This document shows positions 1 to 11,207 of a stretch of 64,000 bases of DNA, in pieces. A model generated the notes under the pieces. The model was not told where the DNA came from. It searched no databases and saw only the letters and a program-made list of their open reading frames with translations. The position numbers and the translations under genes are program-made. Within the stretch, counting starts at the first letter, position 1; the number at the start of each line of letters is the position of its first letter. Source of the DNA: Homalodisca vitripennis (Eukaryota > Arthropoda > Insecta > Hemiptera > Cicadellidae); contig NC_060215.1 in the NCBI RefSeq assembly GCF_021130785.1, positions 117,328,501 to 117,392,500 of the forward strand, given 5' to 3'.

Positions 1-470
1 CTAATATCACAGCACCTAAATGACGACTTTTTTTCTGTAGGTGGTATGAGATTAGGTGCTAAAAGATTAGGTGCTATGAAGCCGCACCATATATTCATTA
101 CTCGTTACTACAATTAAATGTTATGCTGAATAAAAATAAAATATATTACTGATGATTTAATATTTTAAATTGGCTGATTAAGACCGCATACGATGTTACC
201 GGTCTGGTCTTAGAACTATATGCTGGGGTCGTCACAAGTGAACTGACTGAACTGGCAGGCAGGCAGGCAGTCGATATAGGACAATAAATATACCATAGAG
301 TTCTGTGTAACGGTATATAACTTTACTGACAGTATGAGAGGTCCGACCGTCTATTCGCATCTATCCCGCTAGTCACAAGCGCGTGACCTTGAGCGTACGT
401 TTGCAGAAAGCCTTTACAATCCACCCGCACCGCACCCCTCGCCTACCACCGCTCTCCCAGCTCGAGTCTA
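1..470. other. Unassigned left flank
   Basis: No coding region is recognised. A 12-base direct repeat, agattaggtgct, occurs at 49-60 and 64-75, and a short (GGCA)n run lies at about 254-270. The sequence from about 230 to 470 is less AT-rich than most of the window. It ends where the truncated reverse-transcriptase frame of the neighbouring LINE begins. Confidence 0.4.
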
Positions 471-473
471 CGG

Positions 474-2600
474 TTAAAAAAATTGGACTGTAACATAAAG
501 TTCTTCTGCTGAGTCATCTTTTATTGAAAGGGTTGTATCATCCGCATACATTAGACAGTGAGTGCTGTTGTTTTGGAGAAATGACGGAAAGTCGTTAGTA
601 AACAGGATGAACAATATAGGGCCTAGCACAGATCCCTGAGGAACTCCTCTGGTAATTGGTTGCAGATTAGATCTGACTGTGCTTGTGACACCGGATGTGG
701 TAGATTGTAGCTCCACAACTTGAGATCTTCCATTTAGATAGCTTACAAACCATTTGTTTGAAATGTCTCTAATTCCCAGGGTTAAAATTTTTTTGAGATC
801 AGGCTGTGCCCCAAGCAGTCAAAAGCCTTGCTATAATCTAAAAATAGAGCTGTAACATATTTTTCATCGTCGATGCTGTCTATGATGGTCTCAACAAGGC
901 TAATGGTAGCAGAGGTTGTTGACTTCTGTTTCTAAAATCCATGTTGGCAGTCTGTGAGTAGGCTATGGTGTTTGAGATGTTTCATTAGTCTTGTCAGAAC
1001 TAATTTCTCAATGATTTTGGAAAATGTAGAAATCAGTGATATGGGTCTGTAATTTTCAGGTTCTGATGGTGATCCTTTTTTATATTTAGGGTATACTTTA
1101 GAAACCTTCAGTCCAGATGGAAAATGACCTTGAGCCAATGACTAGTTTATAATTGCTGTGAGAGGTATGACTAATTCTTCAGCACAATGTTTAACTATTT
1201 TCGGTGAGTACTCGTCTATGCCACTGGATGATTTATTTTTTAGACTGCAGATTATAGATTTTACCTCATTTATAGTTGTGGGAGTCAAATAAAATGGTTG
1301 TGTTATAGGAGAAACTGTGAGAGCTTGTTCTTCTTGTAGTCCGTTATCTCTCTGTTGTTGATTGTTCTTCTGTAGAGTAATTTCTGCTATCTGGGCAAAG
1401 TATGTATTTAGATATTCAGCTACTTCCACTGGGTTGTCTACAGTTTTATTGTTAATGTTAAGTTTGAGACAGAATTGGCTGGGTTGTCTTGATTGTTTCT
1501 CTGAATTGATTAGGTTCCATAATGCTTTAGACTTATTATTAGATGTTTCTATAAGCTGAGCATTTGCATTTTGTTGTAGGCTCCGTAGTTTTTGGTCATA
1601 CAATTTTTTTCTGCTCACCATTGTAACTTTGTCTTGTACACTTCCTGTAGCTTCATGTTTTTTTAGGGCATTTAAATAGGAGGATTTTAAGTCAGCTGTT
1701 TCCTTGTCATAATAATTTCTTGGTCTCCTTTTATTCTTTTTTTTTGGTCTTTCTTTGTGGGCAGGAAATGTCTAAGGCTATCTGTAATATTTTTTTGAAA
1801 TGTGGTAAAAGCTGTTTCCGTATCCACTGCATGATATACAGCATCCCAGTTTTTGATCGAGAGCAAGGACTTGAGAGTATCGAGGTTTTTTCTGCTCAGT
1901 TGTCATATAAGAGTTTGTGTCAAGTTTTTATCTGTGTGGCAGCCAAGCTTGCACATTTGAGCCGTATGGTCTGACAGACCAGACTGTATAACTGTTGCAG
2001 TAATGTCTGGGTCAATAAAATTAGTGCAAACACAGTCAATAGATGTTGATGTCTCAGATGTAATACGGGTTGGAGGGAGGGGTAATCTTCTCATATTATG
2101 TGTAGCTAGTTCAGTGTTAAAAATCAGGCTCTCTGGGCTGTTTTCTTTTAGATTGTCAATATTTATATCCCCAATAAGTATAAATAATTTATTGTGAGCT
2201 TGATTATGATCCAGGATGTGTGACAATATGTCCACACTAGTTCTTGTGTTTCCTCCAGGTGGTCGATATACTCCAAGTATGTGAAAGTGTTTTCCTTGAG
2301 CTTTAATGCGAACCATAGCTGCCTCCAGTAGAAGTTCTTCGCAGAGGTGAGCAATTCCTATAGCTTCTATGTCATTCAGGAGACTTTCCCTGCAGTAAAT
2401 GGCAACACCTCCCAGCCTGTGATTTTTCTGCAATATTCAGTCACCAGTGTATATCCTTGGATTACTGTAATTTTGACCTCTTCTTGTTTGAGACTGTGTT
2501 CTGTTAATACTAGAAGGCTGGGGCACACTTCAGGCAGTAAATAATTTAGCCTGTCAACTTTTTGTGCCAGTCCTCTTATGTTCTGGTGGAGGATTGTTAA
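474..2600 (-). pseudogene. LINE ORF2: endonuclease plus reverse transcriptase (broken)
   Basis: ORF2 proteins nick target DNA and reverse-transcribe the element RNA at the nick. Translation of the minus strand gives, in order, an N-terminus containing LTILHQNIRGL and VLTEHSLKQ (about 2600-2435), an endonuclease block with LGVYRPPGG, GDINIDN and the C-terminal SDH motif (2433-1903), a linker with SSSGIDEYSPKIVKH (about 1230), an RT fingers block with YPKYKKGSPSEPENYRPIS (about 1100), and the palm with GVPQGSVLGP and YADDT (about 650 and 540). Frames change near 2430 and again between 1140 and 720. The frame begins inside the end of ORF1, so ORF2 and ORF1 overlap slightly in different frames. 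The RT thumb and C-terminal region are absent. Family assignment is certain at the LINE level; Jockey versus CR1 clade is less certain. Confidence 0.88.
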
Positions 2601-4411
2601 ATTGTTTGCTTTTCCTGTTTCTTGGGGCTGAGTTCTAAAAAAGTGCTCATGTCTGTAGAGATGTCAGAGTGTATTTGTGGATTTGTGCTTTGAGAGGTGT
2701 CGTTCCCATCTAAGTGTGGCTGATGGCTATCGGCCTGGTTGCGTTGAACACTAACGGGGATGTCAGGATAGTTGTCATTTTCTGTATTGGAGTTGGAGTT
2801 TCCAGCTGTTGTAGACAGGTGGGCCTTTCCCGGGCAATGTTCTTGTCCTGATGTAGCCTGATGTTTAGGCTGGGTTCCCAAAGAAATTATTTTGTACTCT
2901 TCTATGTACCGGTTGAAAAACTCCTGAACATTTTCCCCTTCCTCTCGGATCTTGGCCCAGACTGGTGGAGATCTTGGAAAGCCGAGAAGCAACTTTATTT
3001 GCGTATTTTGGGCCAACCGAGGATATACTGGGTGTGTTATGCTAACTTCCAGTACTGGAGGGGTTGGCACCTCCGCTGAGTATACTTGCGCTTTACTTTT
3101 GGCAACCTGCAGTGACACGCTGAACATATTATCCCTCCTCATTTTGTTAGCGTTTGTGTTTGTAAATGAGGCAGTGGGGTTTGTTAAAATGTTTTTTGAA
3201 TTTTTCAGTTTTTTAGTCGGAGTTTGTCTGACTCTCCCTGTTTGTAATGAGTTCAGTTTTTTTGTTGGAGTTTGACTGACTCTCCCGGTCAAGTCCTTAT
3301 TGAGGTTTTTAGTACGATCTTGTACTAAGTGGTGTGGGATAGTTTCTCCACTGCTTTGGAATTTATCAGTCTCAGATTTGGCCAGGCACAATAAATCTAA
3401 AATTTTAGAATGATCCTGAAGTGATTTCATCTGCTGTTCCAGTGTGTCTTGCCGGATGCTTAGTTGTGTGATTTGTGTGAGGAGTACTGGAGAGTTGTTT
3501 GGTGTTTCAGATGTCGTAGGATTAGTTTGGGTTTCTGAGTTTTTTTTTTAACTATACTGCTTTTGGTGTTATTATAGATAATGTTTTGGTTTTCATTTTT
3601 TAATTGTTCTATGGTTACCTTTAACTGTAATATATCATTTTCATATTTGCAGATATCTTTTTCTTTATCTTGGTCTTGTTCCTCAAAAAGTGCTTCTAAT
3701 TGTATACGCAATTCCTTCTCTTTAGACAACTTAATTTCCAGCTGTTGTATAATGTCTATAAGGGATGCAGTTCTACTTAAAAGTTTTTCATTCTCTTTCT
3801 CTAGTTCCTCAATTTGCATTTCGTATCTCGTTTGGCCAATTTGGGTAGAGTCCATTATTTGTTTAGCCAAGTGAGAGTTTTTCAAAGTCATTTCATGTAG
3901 GTCTTGCTTCAATTTATAGTTTTCGGAAAGGAGTATATTGCCAGCCTCCACAGCAAGAGAGAGAGATGTTTCAAGGTCAGAGTCGTTGCTGTTTTGTTTT
4001 TTTGTTTGGATGTCGTTTATGGTTGGCTGACATACTTGTGCCTCTGTCTGCTGTGTATCCTCAAGTTTCTGGTTGGAGTCATGGAGAACACTGCATGGGT
4101 CGTCACATTTATTACTGGAGTAAGATTGCTCTGCCTCCACTAATGCTTGATTTATTAATTTGTTTTTAAAGTTATCGGTTTTGGTTGACCAAAATTTGTT
4201 TTATATTCAAGGTAGGGGTACAAATCAGCTTGTTTGATTTCCGCTGATATATGGTCACAAAAAAAGTTACTCTGTACTTGTTTTTATTTTTGCCAAGATT
4301 TATCTCAGTAATAACAGCTGGCCAATGCGGACAACCTCTGAGTTTTGCAAACACATATTCTCCTAAGGTAAAAGGTGATTTATTCTGGAGGTCCATATTG
4401 TATGTGTCCAT
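2597..4411 (-). pseudogene. LINE ORF1 with N-terminal PWWP-like domain and coiled coil (broken)
   Basis: The ATG at 4411 opens a protein whose residues 14-32 read FTLGEYVFAKLRGCPHWPA, the signature start of a PWWP domain (a fold that binds methylated histones and DNA). A change of frame near 4258, at a T7 run, gives the rest of the domain with VTFF, AEIKQADLYPYLEY and FGQPK, and a second frame change near 4190 joins FKNKLINQALVEAE. Then follows a long charged coiled coil (about 4000-3600) with many Glu, Lys and Leu heptads, and, after another homopolymer frameshift at 3541-3549, a basic region with two repeats of GRV-QTPTKKL (about 3290-3210) and a C-terminal block ending at 2597. LINE ORF1 proteins normally coat element RNA. 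The PWWP block followed by a coiled coil, all directly upstream of ORF2, argues that it belongs to the element rather than being a host gene fragment. Confidence 0.7.
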
Positions 4412-4468
4412 ATATGTTTTGTGCTAGATATCTGATTTTTACTAAAGGTAAAATTTAGTAACTCAGGT

Positions 4469-4620
4469 CAGACTCTTATTGGTCAAAAATAGGGTAATGT
4501 CATTCAGAAACTGTTTATTTATACGAGTACTAAGTTTGTCAGACTCTTAGTGGTCAACAATAGGATAATGTCATTCAGAAACTGTTTATTTATACTAAGT
4601 TTGTCAGACTCTTAGTGGTC
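4469..4620. repeat. Tandem repeat in the LINE 5' leader
   Basis: Two nearly identical units, 4469-4539 (71 bp) and 4540-4604 (65 bp), and a partial third begin with cagactcttagtggtca. The length difference is due to a six-base insertion (cgagta) in the first unit. Tandem monomers upstream of ORF1 are a common promoter arrangement in LINE leaders; here the role is inferred. Confidence 0.8.
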
Positions 4621-4831
4621 AGAGAGTGTGGTCAGGTTTGAAATGTAATTGTGCATTTGTATCCGGAGAGAGATATAATACAGCCTGTGATAGCACTATT
4701 GCCAGTTGTGAGGAGTTATGCTGAGTAGAGAAATGCTGACTCTGTTATCTAGGTCAGCGGCCTGGCTCACAGGTGGCTTAGTCTAGCTAACAAGACAGTC
4801 TTGTTCTTGAGAAGAATTGTACGTAGTGTTA

Positions 4832-4891
4832 GTGACGTCACTAGCCTATGTAGTCAAACTATTTTGTGACGTCACAGTTTTATGTTATATA
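4832..4891 (-). promoter_or_regulatory. Candidate promoter: TATA-like box plus two CRE palindromes
   Basis: The perfect 10-base palindrome gtgacgtcac, containing the CREB/ATF site TGACGTCA, occurs twice, at 4832-4841 and 4866-4875. On the minus strand a TATATAA lies just upstream at 4891-4885. All three precede the tandem repeats and ORF1 of the minus-strand LINE, so they may be its transcriptional control region. Function is inferred from motif and position only. Confidence 0.35.
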
Positions 4892-5937
4892 AAATTTCTT
4901 TCTTTCTTTGTGTGTTGCAAATAAATATTTTTATTTAGAGCATTATTCTCATGGTTTAAATCAGTGCTTAGTTGTAAAAATCTGATTTTCAACGTATTGC
5001 TGCCCTTGAAATGTAGGTCAGCTAGTAGTGTTTTTTAAAAGTATATTTTCTTTTTAATCTTTAGTTGAAATTATCCCTAATATATCACTGTAGTTAAAGC
5101 TGTATCCTACGAATTAAGGTTTTCCAGATTTCATTTCACTCCTTTTGGCCATTTCTTTAAATGAACAGAGTACCCGTGTGTATCTATGAAGAGATAGATG
5201 AGTTGTAGTCCATCAAATTGTCTTAGCTAAAAACTCAACCTACTCGACCAGGACCACCGTTGAAGAAGTGCGTGGGTTTCTGTCATTGATACGGTTTGAT
5301 CTGTTTAGGCTTTGAAATTCCAAATTACTATGTATAACCGTTTTACTTTTATTTTAGGATTCAAAACACAATGTTCATAAACCACATGTTTTATTATTAA
5401 AAAACAATAAGATTAAGTTGAATGCATAAGTATTAATACAGAATTTTGATCATAATTTTTAATTTACATGCATAACAAAATTACAATTTGTCCTAAACTA
5501 TGTCTACTGTGTAAACCTTATAGGTCAATAGCAAAAACATTATCAAAAAATGTTGAAAGCCTTATTTATATCCGTAAACTAAAAATTAACCTAGTGGCAG
5601 CTTGTCCATAAGGACTTTGAGGCAGAACCTCCCCTTTCCCAGTAAAAACAAGAAAAATCCATAAATAAGATTTATACAATAATATAAATTTATAAAATGA
5701 AAAAAGTGTACATATGAATAAATTTAATTCATCAAACTGTCAATATCTAAAAATGTAAAGTCAAAGCGCTTCCATCCAGCCAAAAATCTACCACTCCCAT
5801 TATTTCAGATTGGAGCAGAGCCCTTGCAGTGCTGCTAATTGGGTGAAAAACCAAATCTCACACCTATACACAACCTTTGAGAGCAATTAGGTATACGCGC
5901 AGCACGCACTGTTGATATGGTAGTGTGATGGCCACGA

Positions 5938-6060
5938 TATAATAATAATAAATCTTTATTCAACAAAAATGCATATACATATAACAATACACGACAAAAA
6001 CTAAACATATTTACCAAACAGCATTGTGTGAATAAATGGATCCCTTAAGCAATGCCCAAA
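5938..6060 (-). repeat. LINE 3' UTR tail, inside duplication copy 1
   Basis: On the minus strand this reads gttgaataaagatttatt followed by a short TTA run, the typical end of an arthropod LINE with an AATAAA signal and a TAA/TTA tail. No ORF2 remains attached. The same tail is present in the second duplication copy. Confidence 0.5.
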
Positions 6061-6891
6061 AGGGTTCCCTTCAAGATATGTTAAATATTATAAAGACAGT
6101 TGTGTGCAACAATCTTTTTAAAGATTTTACTGAGATAATGATATTACAAGGGGGATAATCACAATATATATATATACATACAATTATTGTTAGTTTTAAG
6201 ATTTTGACGTGGCTGTAATAATGAGCTGTATTTATGACTTTCTCAATGATGTTGTACATTTTTGTGGCAAAAAAATTATGAAATGAAAATATAATACAAT
6301 TGTGGTGTATAAAAGACAAAATAAATCGCAAAAACCTATTGCTAATGCCAATATCACATTATTTTCTAAAGTTCTAGGATACAGACTAATTAAAGCTTAC
6401 ATGAAAACTGATAAAACAATGAAAATAATTTGAATAAATATAAAAAAAGTATCATGATAAACGTAAGTACGTTAATTATATAAGTACAAAATATTTATAT
6501 TTTGCTACTATTTCTATACTTCTGCTACAAACAGTATTATAAAGTCAGGACCATTTATATTTATTTAACTATGTAAGTTATATACTCATAGTATAATTGT
6601 AAATAAACGTAAAATGTATTCCCAATAACCCTGAATAACTAATTTTTGCTAATAATCTAATAGAAGAAATGTTTTTTTCAAGCCTTTTTGGGAAAGTGTC
6701 ATTCAATATTTTAAACTTATTAAGTATTCAAAACATTTGCTTGAATTAAATATTATGTTAAAAACAGTTTTGTGCTAGAGTAAGAATCTTAAACAAATAA
6801 TGATGTATGCATAAAAGTAAGAAACGTGAATGACAAGTTTTTCTTATATTGTAAACAGTAATGAGCCAAAATATAATAATTTTTACATATA

Positions 6892-7358
6892 TAAACTATT
6901 TTCTTAAATAACGTCCAATTTAATGTGTATTGTTAAGCATAAATACCCTAAAAATCGCTTTAAATTACAAATTAAAAATTTCATTTATTGACTCCTAACA
7001 GTTATAATTCCCAACCATTGGGAACAATGGTGGAGGGAAATAGGATCAGTCATGGAACCCCTCCAACATTTATTTACACTTGTAAGACACCACTGAATTA
7101 AATATTCTTAATTACATAGCTGTTAAATGTAGTAATGGAGTAATTGTAATTTTCATATTGAGTATTAAAAGAAGAACAACACTAAAGATTTTAGCCACAA
7201 GATTTATATTTACGCAGTGTACAACATGGTTATCTCCCCTCTTTGTAATGAAAAAGAAAGCCTGGTGCTGTTACCTGTGTCCCATGTTTTGCAAGAAAAG
7301 ATTATGTGCTGGACTTAATAGCAATGAGGTTAGAAAAAAACTAGAACTCGTCAAATTT
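6892..7358. other. 467-bp block present only in duplication copy 1
   Basis: In copy 2 this block is replaced by nine unrelated bases (cattacatt at 41052-41060). Filler bases at the junction suggest that the block was deleted from copy 2 by end joining rather than inserted into copy 1. It contains the start of an open frame (7158-7370) with no recognised domain that would continue into the shared sequence at 7359. Confidence 0.75.
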
Positions 7359-7664
7359 ACACAAAATTAAAACTCTTTACTAAGTTGCCAAAGGAAGCAT
7401 GGCCTGTCCCTGTAACTAGATTCAAAAGACTAACAGAAAAATACCACAAGAATAATGTTTTTTATTTGATGGAAGAATGTGTGTGACCCGTAATATTAGT
7501 ACTTTAAGTTATTAGGTTGAGTGTACACATTTTTTTTGCTGATTTGATGTTTGTTACTGTTGTTAAAGCATATATTTGTTATTGTAATATATTTTATTGA
7601 TTGTTTATTGTTATTTATAATTTTAACTAAATTATAACATTAAGTTTGTTACACATAACATAGC

Positions 7665-7800
7665 TATGGCAAGAAGGGTTAATTTAATTTAAATGTTGAA
7701 TTCAGCCCCAATTCACCTTCATTTTATTGCAGCATCTGGTATCTGACGTTGTCTCAGACTTGACTCCTGGAATTTACAACCATGTTTGTCTGAAGAGATC
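7665..7800 (+). repeat. Dispersed repeat family, member in duplication copy 1
   Basis: The sequence around gtctcagacttgactcc (about 7755-7772), with an upstream block resembling gttcacctt, is matched in reverse complement by 25135-25310 and, over its upstream half, by 51190-51285. It also lies in duplication copy 2 (about 41370-41510). No protein or RNA structure was recognised. It appears to be a degraded family of interspersed repeats. Confidence 0.6.
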
Positions 7801-10800
7801 CAAAGAACATACACTGTGTAAGCTACTCTATTTTCATTGTGAATTATTAATAAAACAGTATACTGTAACATAACTTGATAATTTTACCAGAATTTTGGCA
7901 TTATTTATTTTATACATTTTATCAAATAAACCACTCTTCTACAACATGTTTTGAGACAGGATTTACCATCAGACTTCAAACTGAAGGAAGTTGATGTCAC
8001 AAAAGTATTCAAAAGATAATAATTTCCACATTATTTAAAAACTATTTCAAAATGTTTGTAAAGAATTGTAAAAACACTTTTCATCCTGATTTCTGAATTA
8101 TTACAACTGACAGCTTGTAATTTGTGTTTGTAAATATTACATTTAAGTTAATGTTACATATTGATAGAACAGAGCCCTGTGTTTGTTTTCTAGCGAAAAT
8201 ATAATTAGCACCATATGGTTAGCTAATAGATTTTCAAAAATATTTTACTGGTACGATCATAAATCCCTGAGCACTCACAATGGGAAATTTAATAGCCTAC
8301 CATATGAGCTCTCAGGTAAAGAATAAGGACTACAATAGTCTAGAGATGAAAACCGTTTGTACTGGAAAATTGAGATACATTTCAGTACCTCGAACAATGC
8401 TGAAAAGGTATCTTTGACTATTCATTACCTACTATTTGCATCTTTATGTTGTAGAACTTTAACTCTTAATTTGATTAATTACAAAATTTGAACACTACAT
8501 TTTAAAATGTGATTTGATTTCATTTCAATTATTGGATTTTATTAATATCTTCTAAAAACGCTGAATGTAATGTATTTTATCTTTTTTTACTTATAGTCTG
8601 GATGAATTAGTGTGTAGGATATATATGTTTGTCTTTCAGCAATCCATCCTACTCAGTGGCTGAGTTCCATGAAAGAAGACAATTAACCACTACTTGAACA
8701 ATTTTGTTTGTGTTCAATCTGACACCATTTCAATACTTAATAGGTATTTGAAAATAAAGTGATTTTGTTTTTTTATTCAGTAAAGAACTCCCCAGTACCT
8801 AGACTTTGTCTGTTGGTAGTTTTTTATTTGTCCATTATTGTCAAAGTGTTGAATATTGTGCTATAATGTGTAATTGCAAGTTGATGTTAGTAGTTTACAT
8901 AAGATATTACAAGATATATGCATAATTACAGTTTCAAGTTAATCTTTGTATTTGGAGGTGTCATAAACTGATATTCTATGAAGTAAGATTTTCAAAATTG
9001 TTCTCAAGATATATACATAATTACAGTTTTAAGTTTACCTTTGTGTTTGGAGGTGTCGGATACTGATATGCCCATGAATTAAGTTTAAAAATTGATCTCA
9101 AATTTAATAATTGCATTGGTTTTTTTTTATAAATACAACAAAATAAAATGTTTTTTCTATTTTATTCCATTCTATTAGTCCCTTGAAATATCCTCCGTGA
9201 TTAAGAGACATGTTGTCTGTACATTTTAAGAAAATAATGGTTTTCTTGACTATCTCCTACAGTTTGATTAAATCTCTAAATCGTTTAGGAAACCATTAAA
9301 GTGTGGTCAAATTACAACAAAAATTCAAATTTTTCTCTGAAGTAGATTTTTAGAGAATCCTGTAAGAGGAAGAGACACAACTACTACAAAAGAAATAATC
9401 ACATTTGTATTGTTGTAAAATATTGCTAATTCATTGGAACAGGACGAGATACAGAACCAAAGTTAGGAAAACTCATTTAGTGGTGTACACATGAAAATTA
9501 TTTATGAAGGCAAATGATTATCTATCGTCTTTTTAATTGGGCACAATAGTAGTTTGATCAGTTTGTTAGTTGTGGAATATTTTGATTGTATACACAATAT
9601 TGTTAATATAATCAATATTAACTTTTACCACATGAAGTATGTTATTAGAGTAGGAATCATAATCTAAAAAAATTTATGAAACAAGGATTCAACTTTTACT
9701 TTTATTGCTTACTTTTTAAATAAGTATACATCCTTCACAAAAGTTTTAGTCACATTCTTCTTATTTACTAAATATTGTGTTTTAAGACAAAATATTTCAT
9801 TTTTGTGTGTGACTAATATTTTATAGGTAACTAACATTCTAAAACGATTACTAATAGTCTAATCACACTCACATGATTAAATAGTACAACAAAACCTATC
9901 TTCGCTATAGTATAATTATAATTCTATCATAAATGAGCACACAGGCAGGCATCCTTGGCGAAAGTTTTGTTGCAGATTTGTTCTCATGATGTTTCAAAAC
10001 TAAAATTACATTCTGACAAATTGTCTGATAGCCAATATACTAGAACAATGTAATACCTATTAATACTAATATACTGTATTCCCTAAAGAGTATAAAGTAG
10101 GTATTTCTTTAAAGAGTACAAAATATTTTGCAGAGTGCTTTAAAAGTCTTTAAATAATTTGTAAAATTATCCTTTCAGTAGTATTTGACTTAAAATGGCT
10201 TAGTAATTTCCAAACAGGATTTGGAAATTTGCCTTAGATATATAAAAATATTGACCTGTAAGAATAATTGGATTTTTCTCAAAATACCAATGGTTTCTCT
10301 GCAATTTTGTTTATAGTTTTATTTATCTGGATCAAGAAGCAGATGAAACTCCTAATAGTACTTTTGTGCTTGTCTCCAGAGTGTATTTTTAGGACGGGTA
10401 AGGTTGGTGGTAGGAGCTGCTTCTTGTCAAGATCCCATGGTGAAGAATAACTAGCTCTGTATCTCAGTACTGTCATCTGTGAAGAAGGAGAGGATAGGTC
10501 TCTCCAGTCCAGAGCGCTCGTAAATATTAACTCTATTTATAATACATGTGTATGTATTTAGCTATCAATATAGCTAAATGACAACTAGTAGATATGGACA
10601 GAGTAGTCTCCAGGTAATACTAAAGTACCTTATTTTAAGACATACAATTATTAGGCTATAATCCCTACAGAGACTTTGACCGGTATAACCTATTTTTTTT
10701 ATCTACCAGGCTCCTAATATTAATTATAAAAAATTAACTATTTCCGTACTAACGTCCGCTTGAGTGAGCAAATAAATATTGAGAAATACCAACGTTCTTT

Positions 10801-11207
10801 CTGAGATTCAGACGCATGCTCTGCTGCCGAGATATACCAACGTCCGCTCACCCAGATGTCTTGGATTATATTTCTCTAATTTTTACCTGCAAACTAAAAC
10901 GTTTATATAATATCTTAAACTGTTTACCAATAGATGTACTATATCATATGTATACTTCTAAATTTATAATTTATTCTAATTTATATTTTTACCTAGGTTT
11001 GATTTTAACCATTTATTTTAGATGGCTTAGACTACGGTATAGAGTTGTCTGTTCACTTCCAAGTTTTGAGGTTAGTTCTTGTTACAAAGTAAGTTTATTT
11101 TTATTCTACTTGAATTTTAGGCTTCATTTGTTAAAAACTGAAACGTTCAAGATAACCAGTCAGTGAAAACACTGTGTGTGAGTTACTGAGTAAAGGAAAA
11201 CTTAGTT

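Larger units (their letters stand above)
470..4930 (-). mobile_element. Non-LTR retrotransposon (Jockey/CR1-like LINE), 3'-truncated, copy 1
   Basis: Read on the minus strand, this stretch has the order of a two-ORF LINE: AT-rich leader with tandem repeats (4469-4620), ORF1 (4411-2597), then ORF2 with an apurinic-type endonuclease and a reverse transcriptase. The element stops at about 470, just after the YADD motif, so the RT thumb, the C-terminus and the 3' UTR are missing. Several single-base frameshifts break both ORFs, so this copy is dead. A second, shorter copy of the same family is at 17153-18135. The 5' boundary near 4930 is inferred from the end of recognisable leader sequence; no target-site duplication can be shown because the 3' end is gone. 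Confidence 0.85.

Noticed and set aside
5835..6331. Two open frames on the minus strand (and their counterparts at 39.9-40.5 kb)
   Set aside because: They are AT-rich, hydrophobic by composition, and fall across a LINE 3' tail; they are duplicated only because the whole segment is.
8330..8420. HTH/psq-like DNA-binding relic (SLEMKTVCTGKLRYISVPRT)
   Set aside because: The resemblance to a transposase HTH is weak, spans fewer than 30 residues and has no neighbouring transposase domain.
10268..10476. Overlapping plus and minus frames present in both duplication copies
   Set aside because: Neither has a recognised domain. Both strands are open over the same bases, so conservation reflects duplication rather than selection.
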